64,000 bases of DNA from NCBI RefSeq assembly GCF_000153165.2, contig NC_014472.1:2105501-2169500 (forward strand), written 5' to 3'. Below the pieces are notes generated by a model. The model saw nothing but the letters and a program-made list of their open reading frames with translations. It did not search any database and was not told where the DNA came from. Origin of the DNA: Maribacter sp. HTCC2170 (GTDB lineage Bacteria > Bacteroidota > Bacteroidia > Flavobacteriales > Flavobacteriaceae). Position numbers and translations under genes: made by a program. Shown piece after piece: positions 35,472-43,631 of this stretch. The stretch's first letter is position 1. Every line of letters starts with the position of its first letter.

Positions 35472-36191
35472 ATGTATAGGAAAATTTTGGTTCGAATTAC
35501 GTTTTTACTCGCTGTGGCCACTGCCTTTGGTCAAGATAAAGAATCTTTTTTTTCGGACTCGAATAGCTTTTTCAAAACCAATGTTGAAAATGGAAGGGTA
35601 AACTATAAATCAATATTGGATAACCCTTCGGAGTTGAATGCAATTTTGTTGTTGGCCAAGGAGATTAGGGTTTCGAAGGAAGATGCAGATGAATACCAGA
35701 CATTTTGGATTAATGGATACAACCTCTTAGTAATTAAAAGTATAATAGATAATTACCCGGTGAAATCACCTCTGGACAAAGCGGGTTTCTTTGATGTGAC
35801 GTCACATGATATAGGAGGGGAGCAAATCACCCTTAATGATATTGAACATAAAATGTTAAGGGCTGTTTTCCCTAATGAGCCTAGGTTTCATTTTGTACTG
35901 GTATGCGCTGGCTTGGGTTGCCCACCTATTATAAATAAGGCTTACCTGCCAAATACTTTGAATTCCCAATTGGAAGAACAGACGAAATACGCCTTAAATG
36001 ATCCAAATTTCATTCGGATAAACAAAAACAAAGTGAAGATCTCACAGATTTTCGAATGGTATAAAGGTGATTTTACTAAAGAAGGAAAGAGTTTATTAGA
36101 TTACATTAATCAATTTAGAACCAAAAAATTACCTGAAAAATCTAAGGTGTCTTACTATCCATATAATTGGGCATTGAACGAAATCAAATAA
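35472..36191 (+). CDS. DUF547 family exported protein (copy 1)
   Basis: This 239-residue protein has a signal peptide ending near VATAFGQ. DUF547 signatures: FWINGYNLLVIKSII, ITLNDIEHKML, PRFHFVLVCAGLGCPPI (paired Cys with CP), AYLPNTLNSQLEEQ and IFEWYKGDFTKEGKSLLDYI. No activity is established for the domain, though the Cys/His pattern hints at papain-like hydrolase chemistry. A clear paralogue lies at 42867-43625 in the arsenosugar-type cluster. Confidence 0.88.
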   Translation: MYRKILVRITFLLAVATAFGQDKESFFSDSNSFFKTNVENGRVNYKSILDNPSELNAILLLAKEIRVSKEDADEYQTFWINGYNLLVIKSIIDNYPVKSPLDKAGFFDVTSHDIGGEQITLNDIEHKMLRAVFPNEPRFHFVLVCAGLGCPPIINKAYLPNTLNSQLEEQTKYALNDPNFIRINKNKVKISQIFEWYKGDFTKEGKSLLDYINQFRTKKLPEKSKVSYYPYNWALNEIK

Positions 36192-36214
36192 GAAATAAAA
36201 TCAATATAACTTTT

Positions 36215-37087
36215 ATGAAGAAATCAATACACATACTCGCACTACTTTTGGCGTTCATTGGATACGCTCAGGATAATGATCAAGCTCAACCACAAAAAAG
36301 CAATATTCAGCAGTATACCCCGTCAAAATTAATAGGTGAAGGGCAATGGGATTTAAAATGGTTCAATAATCTGTATACTGAAACTAGAAGTACTTTTGAA
36401 GATGGAAGAATTCCTAGGGCGACGTTTTTTACTTCGACATTGGAAGTGTATACAGGTGTAGGTGATGGTAAAAGATGGAATATCGGAGCTATTGTCGAAA
36501 TGCGAAGTAATGTGATAAAAGACCGTAAGGCTCTTGATGTATTTAAATTTGATGGGGAGGAAGGTTCTGCCCGTTCGGGAATTACATCCATAGCACCATC
36601 GGTTAAGTTTGTTCCTATTCCAGAGGTGGGTAACTTTTCCATTCAGAGCTCATTTTTTATTCCACTAGTGGATAATGAGACTGAGAATGGCGTATTTCTT
36701 GACCAAAAAGGATATACTTGGCAGAATCGGTTTTTTTACGACCATACTTTTCCTGGTGATAAATGGCAATTGTTTACTGAGTTGAATTCGGAGCTGCATT
36801 TTGGTGAGGCAGGGGAGAGTTTTGCAAATAACAGCCTGATATTGGCACCTGGATTGTTCTTAAGTTATTTTCCAAGTTCCAAGTTTACTGTATTAGGGCT
36901 GATACAACATTCTCAGCGCTTGGACCTGGGCAATAATTTTGATCAAGATTATACGGCAATGGGCGGTGGAGCAAAATTTCAATTGACAAGTGCATTGAAT
37001 TTGGAACTGCTCTATACCAATTTCCTTAGAGGAAGTAATACGGGATTGGGGCAAACCTTTAACCTCGGTTTAAGAGCTATTTTCTAG
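36215..37087 (+). CDS. Outer-membrane beta-barrel protein of unknown function
   Basis: The protein is 290 residues from ATG 36215, where a signal peptide begins (MKKSIHILALLLAFIGYAQD). An in-frame ATG at 36167 inside the DUF547 gene would add 16 residues ahead of the signal and is unlikely. The body consists of alternating amphipathic strands (WDLKWFNNLYTETR, WQLFTELNSELHFGE, FTVLGLIQHSQRLDL) and ends in Phe (LGLRAIF), typical of barrels. It is probably a porin-like or transport barrel. It follows DUF547 by 23 bp. Confidence 0.75.
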   Translation: MKKSIHILALLLAFIGYAQDNDQAQPQKSNIQQYTPSKLIGEGQWDLKWFNNLYTETRSTFEDGRIPRATFFTSTLEVYTGVGDGKRWNIGAIVEMRSNVIKDRKALDVFKFDGEEGSARSGITSIAPSVKFVPIPEVGNFSIQSSFFIPLVDNETENGVFLDQKGYTWQNRFFYDHTFPGDKWQLFTELNSELHFGEAGESFANNSLILAPGLFLSYFPSSKFTVLGLIQHSQRLDLGNNFDQDYTAMGGGAKFQLTSALNLELLYTNFLRGSNTGLGQTFNLGLRAIF

Positions 37088-37132
37088 CTTTTCACACAAA
37101 AACAGTACATTTAATTACTTAATATCAGTTGA

Positions 37133-38134
37133 ATGAGGACATTGGGTGTATTGCTTTTCTGTTTTTTACAGTTTTCCTGTGCTAGCCAAAAGTTTGAAAA
37201 AATAAATGGCGTCAGTTTTGTTGCTTCCCGCGATAAAGTTGGTCAACATCATATAGATGAAATTTTAAAAGTGAATGCCAATCACGCTGCTGTAATGCCA
37301 TTTGGTTTTATTCGTGAAATCAATTCTCCTGATATTATTTTTGATACTGATAGACAATGGTTTGGTGAAACCAAAGGTGGTGCACGCCAGTATATTGAAA
37401 TGTTGCATAAAAATGGAGTGAAGGTAATGTTGAAGCCTCAAATTTGGATATGGCGTGGAGAGTTTACAGGAACCTTGGAAATGCAGTCAGAAAAAGATTG
37501 GCTAAAACTCGAAGCTTCCTATGAAGATTTTATTATGGCCTATGCACAATTGGCCCAAGAAACGAAAACAGACCTTTTATGTGTTGGGACCGAGCTGGAG
37601 AAATTCGTTAAAAACCGACCTGACTATTGGGCAAAACTTATCGAAAAAGTAAGAACGGTTTATTATGGCCAGATAACCTATGCAGCCAATTGGGACGAGT
37701 TTCCAAGAACTACTTTTTGGGAACAGTTGGATTATATAGGTATTGATGCTTATTTTCCCTTATCGGAGGAGCGTACACCTTCTGTTGAGCAATTAAAAAA
37801 AGGCTGGAAAAGACATAAAGAGAAAATAAACTCACTTTCTAAAGAAAAAAATAAGCCAGTTATATTCACAGAATACGGTTATCGTAGTATGGACTATACT
37901 GCGAAGAAACCATGGTTGGTAGATCGCAATGAAGAGCAGGTAAATTTTGAAGGTCAGGTAAATGCCAAGAAAGCCATTTTCGAGGAATTTTGGAACGAAA
38001 AATGGTTTGCAGGAGGGTATGTCTGGAAATGGTTCATTCATCACGACAAGGCAGGTGGGTTGAAGGATAATAGGTTTACCCCTCAGAATAAACCAGCTCA
38101 GGAAGTTATCAAAGAGTTCTATAAAATGTATTAG
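37133..38134 (+). CDS. GH113-like glycoside hydrolase lipoprotein
   Basis: This 333-residue protein has an N-terminal lipoprotein-like signal ending FSC (Cys16). The remainder is a TIM barrel of the GTA/GH113 type. The likely acid/base Glu is residue 154 in LLCVGTELEKFV, and the likely nucleophile is Glu247 in VIFTEYGYRS. YIGIDAYFPL and GGYVWKWF are further barrel-end motifs. Characterised GH113 enzymes are beta-mannanases, but activity here is not certain. It ends one base before a lipoprotein gene of unknown function. Confidence 0.8.
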   Translation: MRTLGVLLFCFLQFSCASQKFEKINGVSFVASRDKVGQHHIDEILKVNANHAAVMPFGFIREINSPDIIFDTDRQWFGETKGGARQYIEMLHKNGVKVMLKPQIWIWRGEFTGTLEMQSEKDWLKLEASYEDFIMAYAQLAQETKTDLLCVGTELEKFVKNRPDYWAKLIEKVRTVYYGQITYAANWDEFPRTTFWEQLDYIGIDAYFPLSEERTPSVEQLKKGWKRHKEKINSLSKEKNKPVIFTEYGYRSMDYTAKKPWLVDRNEEQVNFEGQVNAKKAIFEEFWNEKWFAGGYVWKWFIHHDKAGGLKDNRFTPQNKPAQEVIKEFYKMY

Positions 38135-38135
38135 A

Positions 38136-38861
38136 ATGACAAGATTTTACCTCATTTTATTGTCTATGGTTTTTGTGGGGTGTTCTGCCGACAAAGTGAA
38201 TGATACAGATGTGTTGAATGATTTTTTGAATGAAAAAGAATTGGTGTTCGACAATGTTATTGCCTGTGCTGCCAGTAATTTGAATGACCAAAAAGTTAGT
38301 GTATTTTTTTACCCAAGGACTGGAGCCATGAATTTTCAATATTTTGAAACTGAAACCTCTTTAAGTGACAAAAATGACTTGGAAAACTACATTAAGAAAG
38401 CCTATCCATTGAAAGAGATTTTTAATGGGTATTTAATGAAATTTGAAATTGAGGCTGAAACAGAAAAATGGGCGATTGTTACCTATGAGGAAGCAGGAAA
38501 AACCCATTTGTCGAATCCAATACGACTAAAGCAAATTTCTAAACCAACAGAATACTTGCCTGAAAATATAAGTATAGGCACCGCCTCTGAAATGCCATTG
38601 TTTTCTTGGCAAGATGGGGTGTATTCTGACACTAAAATTTATTTTCAAGTGGTATCGGATGTTGATGATAATTTACTTTCTGGCACTTATACTTACGATA
38701 AAATGTTTACATATTATGAGCTGGATAATGTGGTATTGAACATTACCAAAACTGTGCCGCCAATACTGAAAACAGGTGATTCATATAATTTCACATTAAT
38801 GGGTGTTAGTGAAGATAACTGGGTAAATCAGTTTTCAATAGTTGATTTTGAAATCAGGTAA
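38136..38861 (+). CDS. Lipoprotein of unknown function
   Basis: This 241-residue protein starts with a clear lipoprotein signal (LLSMVFVGC, Cys16). A conserved-looking segment reads ACAASNLND. The rest is beta-rich with Phe/Tyr-rich strands (YFETETSLSD, YFQVVSDVDDNLLSGTYTYD). I recognise no family. It follows the GH113-like gene by one base and may assist it at the cell surface, but that is only positional. Confidence 0.7.
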   Translation: MTRFYLILLSMVFVGCSADKVNDTDVLNDFLNEKELVFDNVIACAASNLNDQKVSVFFYPRTGAMNFQYFETETSLSDKNDLENYIKKAYPLKEIFNGYLMKFEIEAETEKWAIVTYEEAGKTHLSNPIRLKQISKPTEYLPENISIGTASEMPLFSWQDGVYSDTKIYFQVVSDVDDNLLSGTYTYDKMFTYYELDNVVLNITKTVPPILKTGDSYNFTLMGVSEDNWVNQFSIVDFEIR

Positions 38862-38899
38862 GAGGTTCATTTTGTGACTATTTTGTAATACTCAATATG

Positions 38900-38907
38900 T
38901 ATCTTTG
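38900..38907 (+). promoter_or_regulatory. -7 box upstream of the single-POTRA barrel gene
   Basis: TATCTTTG is an exact -7 match, 25 bp before ATG 38933. The expected -33 TTG is not at the standard spacing. Confidence 0.5.
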
Positions 38908-38932
38908 AAACCTTAAGCATATTGCTTCCATT

Positions 38933-40195
38933 ATGTCAAAGACACTTTTGTCATTTATCCTTTTATTGTTTATTGCTATTGGCTCTGCGCAGGAAACTAA
39001 GGTGAGCACTATAGAAATCAACGGGACCAAAAGGTTAAAAACATCCTTTATTAAGAGATTGATTAATACAAAATCAGGTCAAATTCTTGACTCTTTGGGA
39101 CTAGAAAAAGATGTAACACGATTGAAAAGACTGCCGGCGGTTTCAAACGCCAAGTATCAAGTTTCTGAAGCAAATAATGGGGAAGTAGATATAGTAATAA
39201 ATATTGAGGAAAATTTTACATTGATTCCTTATGCGAATCTTTTTAGTTCTTCAAATGATGATTTCGCATTTAGAATTGGATTACAAGAGTTTAATTTATT
39301 GGGCAAGAATATTAATATTGGCGCATTTTATCAATTTGATGTATTTAGCTCTTATGGATTAAATTTAAGAGCACCATATTTATTCTCAAACAAGCTTGGT
39401 TTATCATTGAGTTACAATGATTTTGAAACCCAGGAACCCATTTTTTTCAATAATACCACTGCTGATTACAAATATGGAAATCAAGGACTTGAGTTAATGG
39501 GTCTTTACGAAATTGATTTCAAGAATAGGCTCGAATTGGGATTTAGTCTGTTCAACGAAAAATATAAATATTTGGCTGGTGCAACCCAAGAAGATATACC
39601 GCAAAGTTTGAATGTAAAAAAGCATTTGTTTAAACTGATCTATAATTTTGAAGATATTCAATATCATTATCAGTATCTGAACGGATTTAGAAGTACGTTG
39701 AATTTTCAATACGTAGGGAGCTCGGATGAAAACCTTAGAAAATTCTTGATAGGTTTCAACGATTTTGTTTTTTATAAAAGAATTGGGAATAGAGGTAATT
39801 GGGCAAATAGATTTAGATTGGGTCTGGCAAGTAATTTTGAAACGCCATTCGCTCCATTTTCTGTTGATAATAACTTGAATATTAGGGGAGTTGGTAATAC
39901 AATCGATAGGGGAACCGCAGCAATTGTATTTAATACTGAATATAGGCACACTTTAATAGATAAAGACTGGTTCGTACTTCAGAGTAATGTTTTTATAGAT
40001 GGAGGGTCATGGCGTTTGGCAGGAGGAGATTTTAGTGATTTTACTGATGAGGGCAATCTTAGAGTTTATCCAGGAGTTGGTCTAAGGTTTATGCATAAAC
40101 GTATTTTCAATGCTATTTTCAGGATAGACTATGGTTATGGGGTAACTAAAAACGGATCTAATGGAATAGTATTTGGAATTGGACAGTATTTTTGA
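38933..40195 (+). CDS. BamA/TamA-like outer-membrane protein with a single POTRA domain
   Basis: This 420-residue protein has a signal peptide ending near AIGSAQE. Residues about 22-100 form one POTRA-like module: VSTIEINGTKRLKTSFIKRL, LEKDVTRLKRLPAVSNAKYQV, VDIVINIEEN. A C-terminal barrel of the Omp85 type ends in GIGQYF. Usual BamA has five POTRA domains, so this is a short form whose client or partner is unknown. The next gene starts 26 bp later and encodes an amidase-like protein. Confidence 0.78.
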   Translation: MSKTLLSFILLLFIAIGSAQETKVSTIEINGTKRLKTSFIKRLINTKSGQILDSLGLEKDVTRLKRLPAVSNAKYQVSEANNGEVDIVINIEENFTLIPYANLFSSSNDDFAFRIGLQEFNLLGKNINIGAFYQFDVFSSYGLNLRAPYLFSNKLGLSLSYNDFETQEPIFFNNTTADYKYGNQGLELMGLYEIDFKNRLELGFSLFNEKYKYLAGATQEDIPQSLNVKKHLFKLIYNFEDIQYHYQYLNGFRSTLNFQYVGSSDENLRKFLIGFNDFVFYKRIGNRGNWANRFRLGLASNFETPFAPFSVDNNLNIRGVGNTIDRGTAAIVFNTEYRHTLIDKDWFVLQSNVFIDGGSWRLAGGDFSDFTDEGNLRVYPGVGLRFMHKRIFNAIFRIDYGYGVTKNGSNGIVFGIGQYF

Positions 40196-40220
40196 TAAAA
40201 TTTGTATAAACCATCGGCTC

Positions 40221-41129
40221 GTGACTTTCAATAAAATTATTTCAGCACTTTTATTTACCTGTTTTTCAGTCTTAACCTTAATTTCCCAGGAAGTTCAAAG
40301 CACTGTCATTGCAAAAAGCGGAGACGGTATTTTCTCACTTTTACGAAATGAGGGAATAGAAATAGCTAAGTATTACGAGGAGTTTATAAAATTGAATGAA
40401 GATAATATCAAAAATGGAAGTCATCTCATCGTTGGCCAGGAATATAAAATTCCGTTTGCACCTGATTCATTCAAAAATTCGGGGGTTCGGCTTCAATTTC
40501 CAGATGAAAATGAAGAAGCTATTTTTAAAAATGAGTTGGCCTCCTTGAAGCGGATTGATAGTACAATGCGCAATACTGTTTATTATTTAATCACGAATTC
40601 CGGTGACTCAAATAATGTGCAAAATGAAATTGCCGAAAGAATGGCAAGAAAATTGCTTCAACGTAACGCAAGGGTTTATTTGATGAACTTTAAAAGGAGT
40701 GATTCGTTAGACTTATTGGATCTGACAAGTGTAATCAACAAAAAGTTTTTGAAGCACAAAGGTCATTACCAAAGAGTATTGGTGTTGAATACCAAAGGCT
40801 TGGCATCTAGTTCTAATACCAATGTAACTGTATATCATAACGCCAAAAGTAAGGAGGGCCGTGAATTGGCAGATAACTTATTGATGGTAATTGGAAAAAA
40901 TAGAATTAAACAAAAATCCTTGGACGAGTATGTTGGTGTTTTTAAAGACTTTGAGAGTGTTTCATTTGCAAAGAATCTTTTGCCAACACTGACGTTTGTC
41001 GAGATGGGAAAAAAATCAAATTCTGACACTAAGAGTTTAAAAGTGTCTTCAAATAAGAAAAATATTGCCAACCTTTTGACCAATGGTATATTATTGGATT
41101 ATTCCAAGTTAGATTTTGAAGAGAATTAA
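40221..41129 (+). CDS. Degenerate N-acetylmuramoyl-L-alanine amidase paralogue (pseudo-enzyme)
   Basis: The protein is 302 residues from GTG 40221, which starts directly with a signal peptide (MTFNKIISALLFTC). A TTG at 40173 inside the previous gene would add 16 residues ahead of the signal. It aligns along its whole length with the next gene: an N-terminal LysM-like part (VIAKSGDGIFSLLRNEGI) and an Amidase_3-like domain. Three of four active-site positions are changed: the SGHGGPDPG loop is TNSGDSNN, the second zinc-site acidic residues are Asn/Ser, and the THVDS His is LNTKG. Only the catalytic Glu region (TFVEMGK) remains. It may regulate its active neighbour. Confidence 0.82.
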   Translation: MTFNKIISALLFTCFSVLTLISQEVQSTVIAKSGDGIFSLLRNEGIEIAKYYEEFIKLNEDNIKNGSHLIVGQEYKIPFAPDSFKNSGVRLQFPDENEEAIFKNELASLKRIDSTMRNTVYYLITNSGDSNNVQNEIAERMARKLLQRNARVYLMNFKRSDSLDLLDLTSVINKKFLKHKGHYQRVLVLNTKGLASSSNTNVTVYHNAKSKEGRELADNLLMVIGKNRIKQKSLDEYVGVFKDFESVSFAKNLLPTLTFVEMGKKSNSDTKSLKVSSNKKNIANLLTNGILLDYSKLDFEEN

Positions 41130-42179
41130 ATGGGTGTATTGAAATATAAAGGTGTATTGTTTATTGTAGTGTTTTTGGCTTTTTTTATGGCTACTGCGCA
41201 AGATTCCTATATCTCTGTAAAAGCAGAAAAAGGGGATGGTATTTACTCTCTTTTGCGAAAGCAAGGAGTGAATCCGTATGAGAAATTTGATGATTTTATC
41301 ACCCTTAATCAGGGGAATTTGAGGGACAGTGTTCATTTGTATGAAGGTAGAGCTTACCTACTGCCGAGTTATGATTCCATTTTAAAAATTGATGAACCTG
41401 TTTCTGTAGAGAGCAAATTGGACATGGGAACGGCCTATGCTATTTTTGGGAAGAAGCATGCTTATGTAAAACCTAAAAGTTCAAAATTAAACAATGCAGT
41501 ATATTATCTGGTTTCGGGACATGGTGGTCCTGATCCTGGAGCTATGGCGAATTATGAAAATAAATCAATTGCGGAAGATGAATATGCCTATGACATTACA
41601 TTACGTTTGGCTAAAGAGTTATTGGCCCATGAAGCAACCGTTTATATAATCATTAGAGATGAAAATGACGGGATACGTGATGAACGCATTTTAAAAATAG
41701 ATCATGATGAAGTTGCCTATGGTGGAGAGAGAATTCCATTGAATCACCTTGCACGTTTAAAACAACGTGTTGATATTGTCAATGAGTTGCATAAAAAGCA
41801 TAGGGGACAATTCCAGAGACTGATAGTAACTCATGTTGATAGTCGTAGTATAGGCCAGAACATTGATGTGTTCTTTTACCATCATGCGAAAAGCAAGAAC
41901 GGAAAAAAATTAGCTGAAAGCATTCATAAAACTTTTCAGCAGAAATATAGGAAGTACCAACCCAACCGAACTTATACAGGAACTTTTGGAGATAGAACTG
42001 AACTTTATCTAGTAAGAAAAACCCATCCCGCGATGGCTTATATAGAAATTGGGAATATTAGAAACAGTAAGGATCAGAAACGAATATTAGTCCCAGATAA
42101 TCGCCAAGCACTCGCCAAGTGGATTTCTGAGGGTGTTATTATGGATTTTGAAAGTGGTGAGATAGGGCGTATTCGTTAA
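41130..42179 (+). CDS. N-acetylmuramoyl-L-alanine amidase (Amidase_3 type)
   Basis: This 349-residue exported enzyme should cleave the amide between muramic acid and L-alanine in peptidoglycan. The signal peptide ends near MATAQDS. A LysM-like segment (VKAEKGDGIYSLLRKQGVNPY) is followed by the catalytic domain with zinc ligands in YYLVSGHGGPDPGA, KSIAEDEYAYD and LIVTHVDS and the catalytic Glu in MAYIEIGNI. It starts at the base after the stop of its degenerate paralogue, indicating tandem duplication. It is convergent with the next gene by a 4-bp overlap. Confidence 0.88.
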   Translation: MGVLKYKGVLFIVVFLAFFMATAQDSYISVKAEKGDGIYSLLRKQGVNPYEKFDDFITLNQGNLRDSVHLYEGRAYLLPSYDSILKIDEPVSVESKLDMGTAYAIFGKKHAYVKPKSSKLNNAVYYLVSGHGGPDPGAMANYENKSIAEDEYAYDITLRLAKELLAHEATVYIIIRDENDGIRDERILKIDHDEVAYGGERIPLNHLARLKQRVDIVNELHKKHRGQFQRLIVTHVDSRSIGQNIDVFFYHHAKSKNGKKLAESIHKTFQQKYRKYQPNRTYTGTFGDRTELYLVRKTHPAMAYIEIGNIRNSKDQKRILVPDNRQALAKWISEGVIMDFESGEIGRIR

Positions 42180-42877
42180 ACAACTATTTTTCTTTTGTAA
42201 TAATCATATAGCTTATCTGGTCCTGCGCCTAAATAGTTCTTTAAGTGTATAATCCCAAAATGGTATTGAAGTTTTATAGTTCCTAGTTCATCATATTTTC
42301 TAGCTGATGTCCGTACGTATTGTGGAAGAATATTAAAACTGGTTTGTTGGTATAAACGACCAATAAATTCATTGTCTTCGAAAATAATGTAGTCCTCGTT
42401 AAAACCTTTGGTTTTATTAAACAGCTTTTTGGTAATGAACAAGGACTGATCTCCACCTCTACAAAGCTTATAATTATATCTGGTAAACCAAGCAAAGAAA
42501 TTCAAAAACCAACTTTTACTGTCAAATTTCATTTGAAAACAACCAGCTTCATATTTTGTTGAAATGGCATTCAAAATATACTTATCAAAGTCGACAGGGG
42601 GAGTAGTGTCTGCATGAAGAAAATATAGAATTTTACCTTTCGCCTTTTCTGCTCCTAGGTTCATTTGCCTTGCTCGTCCTTGAACACCATTAAAAACTTG
42701 TACTGCTTTCTGTTGGGCAATATGTACTGTAGCATCATTACTGCCACCATCAATTATTAAAAGTTCTGTATTTATTGAGTTGCTGAGGTTTGCCCTTAAG
42801 GTATCTATAAGTTGGCCAATATTAATGGCCTCATTCAAAGTAGGAATGATTATACTTAAGTCAACATTATTTTTCAT
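42176..42877 (-). CDS. TIGR04283-type arsenosugar-associated glycosyltransferase (rSAM/selenodomain-associated transferase 2)
   Basis: This 233-residue GT-A protein begins VDLSIIIPTLNEAINIGQLI. FNGVQGRARQMNLGAEKAKG and ILYFLHADTTPP are the hallmarks of this GT2 subgroup. FLNFFAWFTRYNYKLCRGGDQSLFI is a further characteristic segment. The subgroup is found with the radical SAM protein ArsS in arsenosugar-type clusters. Here its neighbours are a DUF547, a PiT transporter and an ArsM-like methyltransferase. Its start overlaps the DUF547 end by 11 bp. Confidence 0.86.
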   Translation of the reverse strand: MKNNVDLSIIIPTLNEAINIGQLIDTLRANLSNSINTELLIIDGGSNDATVHIAQQKAVQVFNGVQGRARQMNLGAEKAKGKILYFLHADTTPPVDFDKYILNAISTKYEAGCFQMKFDSKSWFLNFFAWFTRYNYKLCRGGDQSLFITKKLFNKTKGFNEDYIIFEDNEFIGRLYQQTSFNILPQYVRTSARKYDELGTIKLQYHFGIIHLKNYLGAGPDKLYDYYKRKIVV

Positions 42878-43625
42878 TCAAGCGCCAGTCGTAGGTTAGG
42901 TATTCAATATCCAGGTCATCAGAGAATTCAATATCGGAATACTTTTCAATATAATCAATTAACGAGTTTTTTTTGGTGAAATCGCCTTTGTACCATTTGA
43001 AGATTTTCGATAACGAAACAGTGTTCTGGGAAATCTTGTTTTTTGAAACATCATTTATGAATTCAAAAGTGGCCCTTTGCAATTGCTTCTCCATTTTAGA
43101 AGCCGTATAGGCTTCGTTTAATAGTTTTGGACAGGAAAAGGAAGCGCAATTTATGGCAAAATGGATTCGTGGCTCATTCATTTTCCTAAGAATGTCATGC
43201 TCAATTTCACCTAAAGAATACTTGTTATCTCCAATCACAAGCCTGTCCTTGCCCCAAGGCCTAAAAATATTTTTAATGCTCTCCAAAGGATAGTGTTCAA
43301 GAATCAACTGTACTGTTCCAGCATTATATAGGTTTATGTAATAAGCCAATCGCTCTTCTTTTTTTGCGGTTCTCGAAATAGGATTCTTGGAAAGAAAATC
43401 AATATAACCATTCAATTGCTCAGCATCTTCTTTAAAACGTTTATAATCAACATTGCCCTTATCATCTACATGCTTTTTTACAAGTTGGTCCCAAGCATCA
43501 TGATTCAATGATTGTACTAAATTACCTGAGACTTTAATCGGTTCATGTGATTGTGGTGGGCAACCCAATAACAAGAGAAAAAAGGAATATAGAAATGTTA
43601 AATATAGATTGATATTCATAATCAT
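42867..43625 (-). CDS. DUF547 family lipoprotein (copy 2)
   Basis: This 252-residue protein has a lipoprotein-like signal (LYSFFLLLLGC, Cys20 or so, depending on whether ATG 43625 or 43619 is used). DUF547 motifs are AYYINLYNAGTVQLILEHYP, YSLGEIEHDILRKM, RIHFAINCASFSCPKLLNEAY and IFKWYKGDFTKKNSLIDYI. It shares all these elements with copy 1 at 35472-36191. It lies 6 bp downstream of the PiT transporter and overlaps the TIGR04283 transferase. DUF547 members recur in arsenosugar-type loci, role unknown. Confidence 0.87.
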   Translation of the reverse strand: MIMNINLYLTFLYSFFLLLLGCPPQSHEPIKVSGNLVQSLNHDAWDQLVKKHVDDKGNVDYKRFKEDAEQLNGYIDFLSKNPISRTAKKEERLAYYINLYNAGTVQLILEHYPLESIKNIFRPWGKDRLVIGDNKYSLGEIEHDILRKMNEPRIHFAINCASFSCPKLLNEAYTASKMEKQLQRATFEFINDVSKNKISQNTVSLSKIFKWYKGDFTKKNSLIDYIEKYSDIEFSDDLDIEYLTYDWRLNEK

Positions 43626-43631
43626 ATAAGG

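Noticed and set aside
40173-40220. TTG start for the degenerate amidase inside the barrel gene
   Set aside because: It would place 16 polar residues before a signal peptide. GTG 40221 begins the signal directly.
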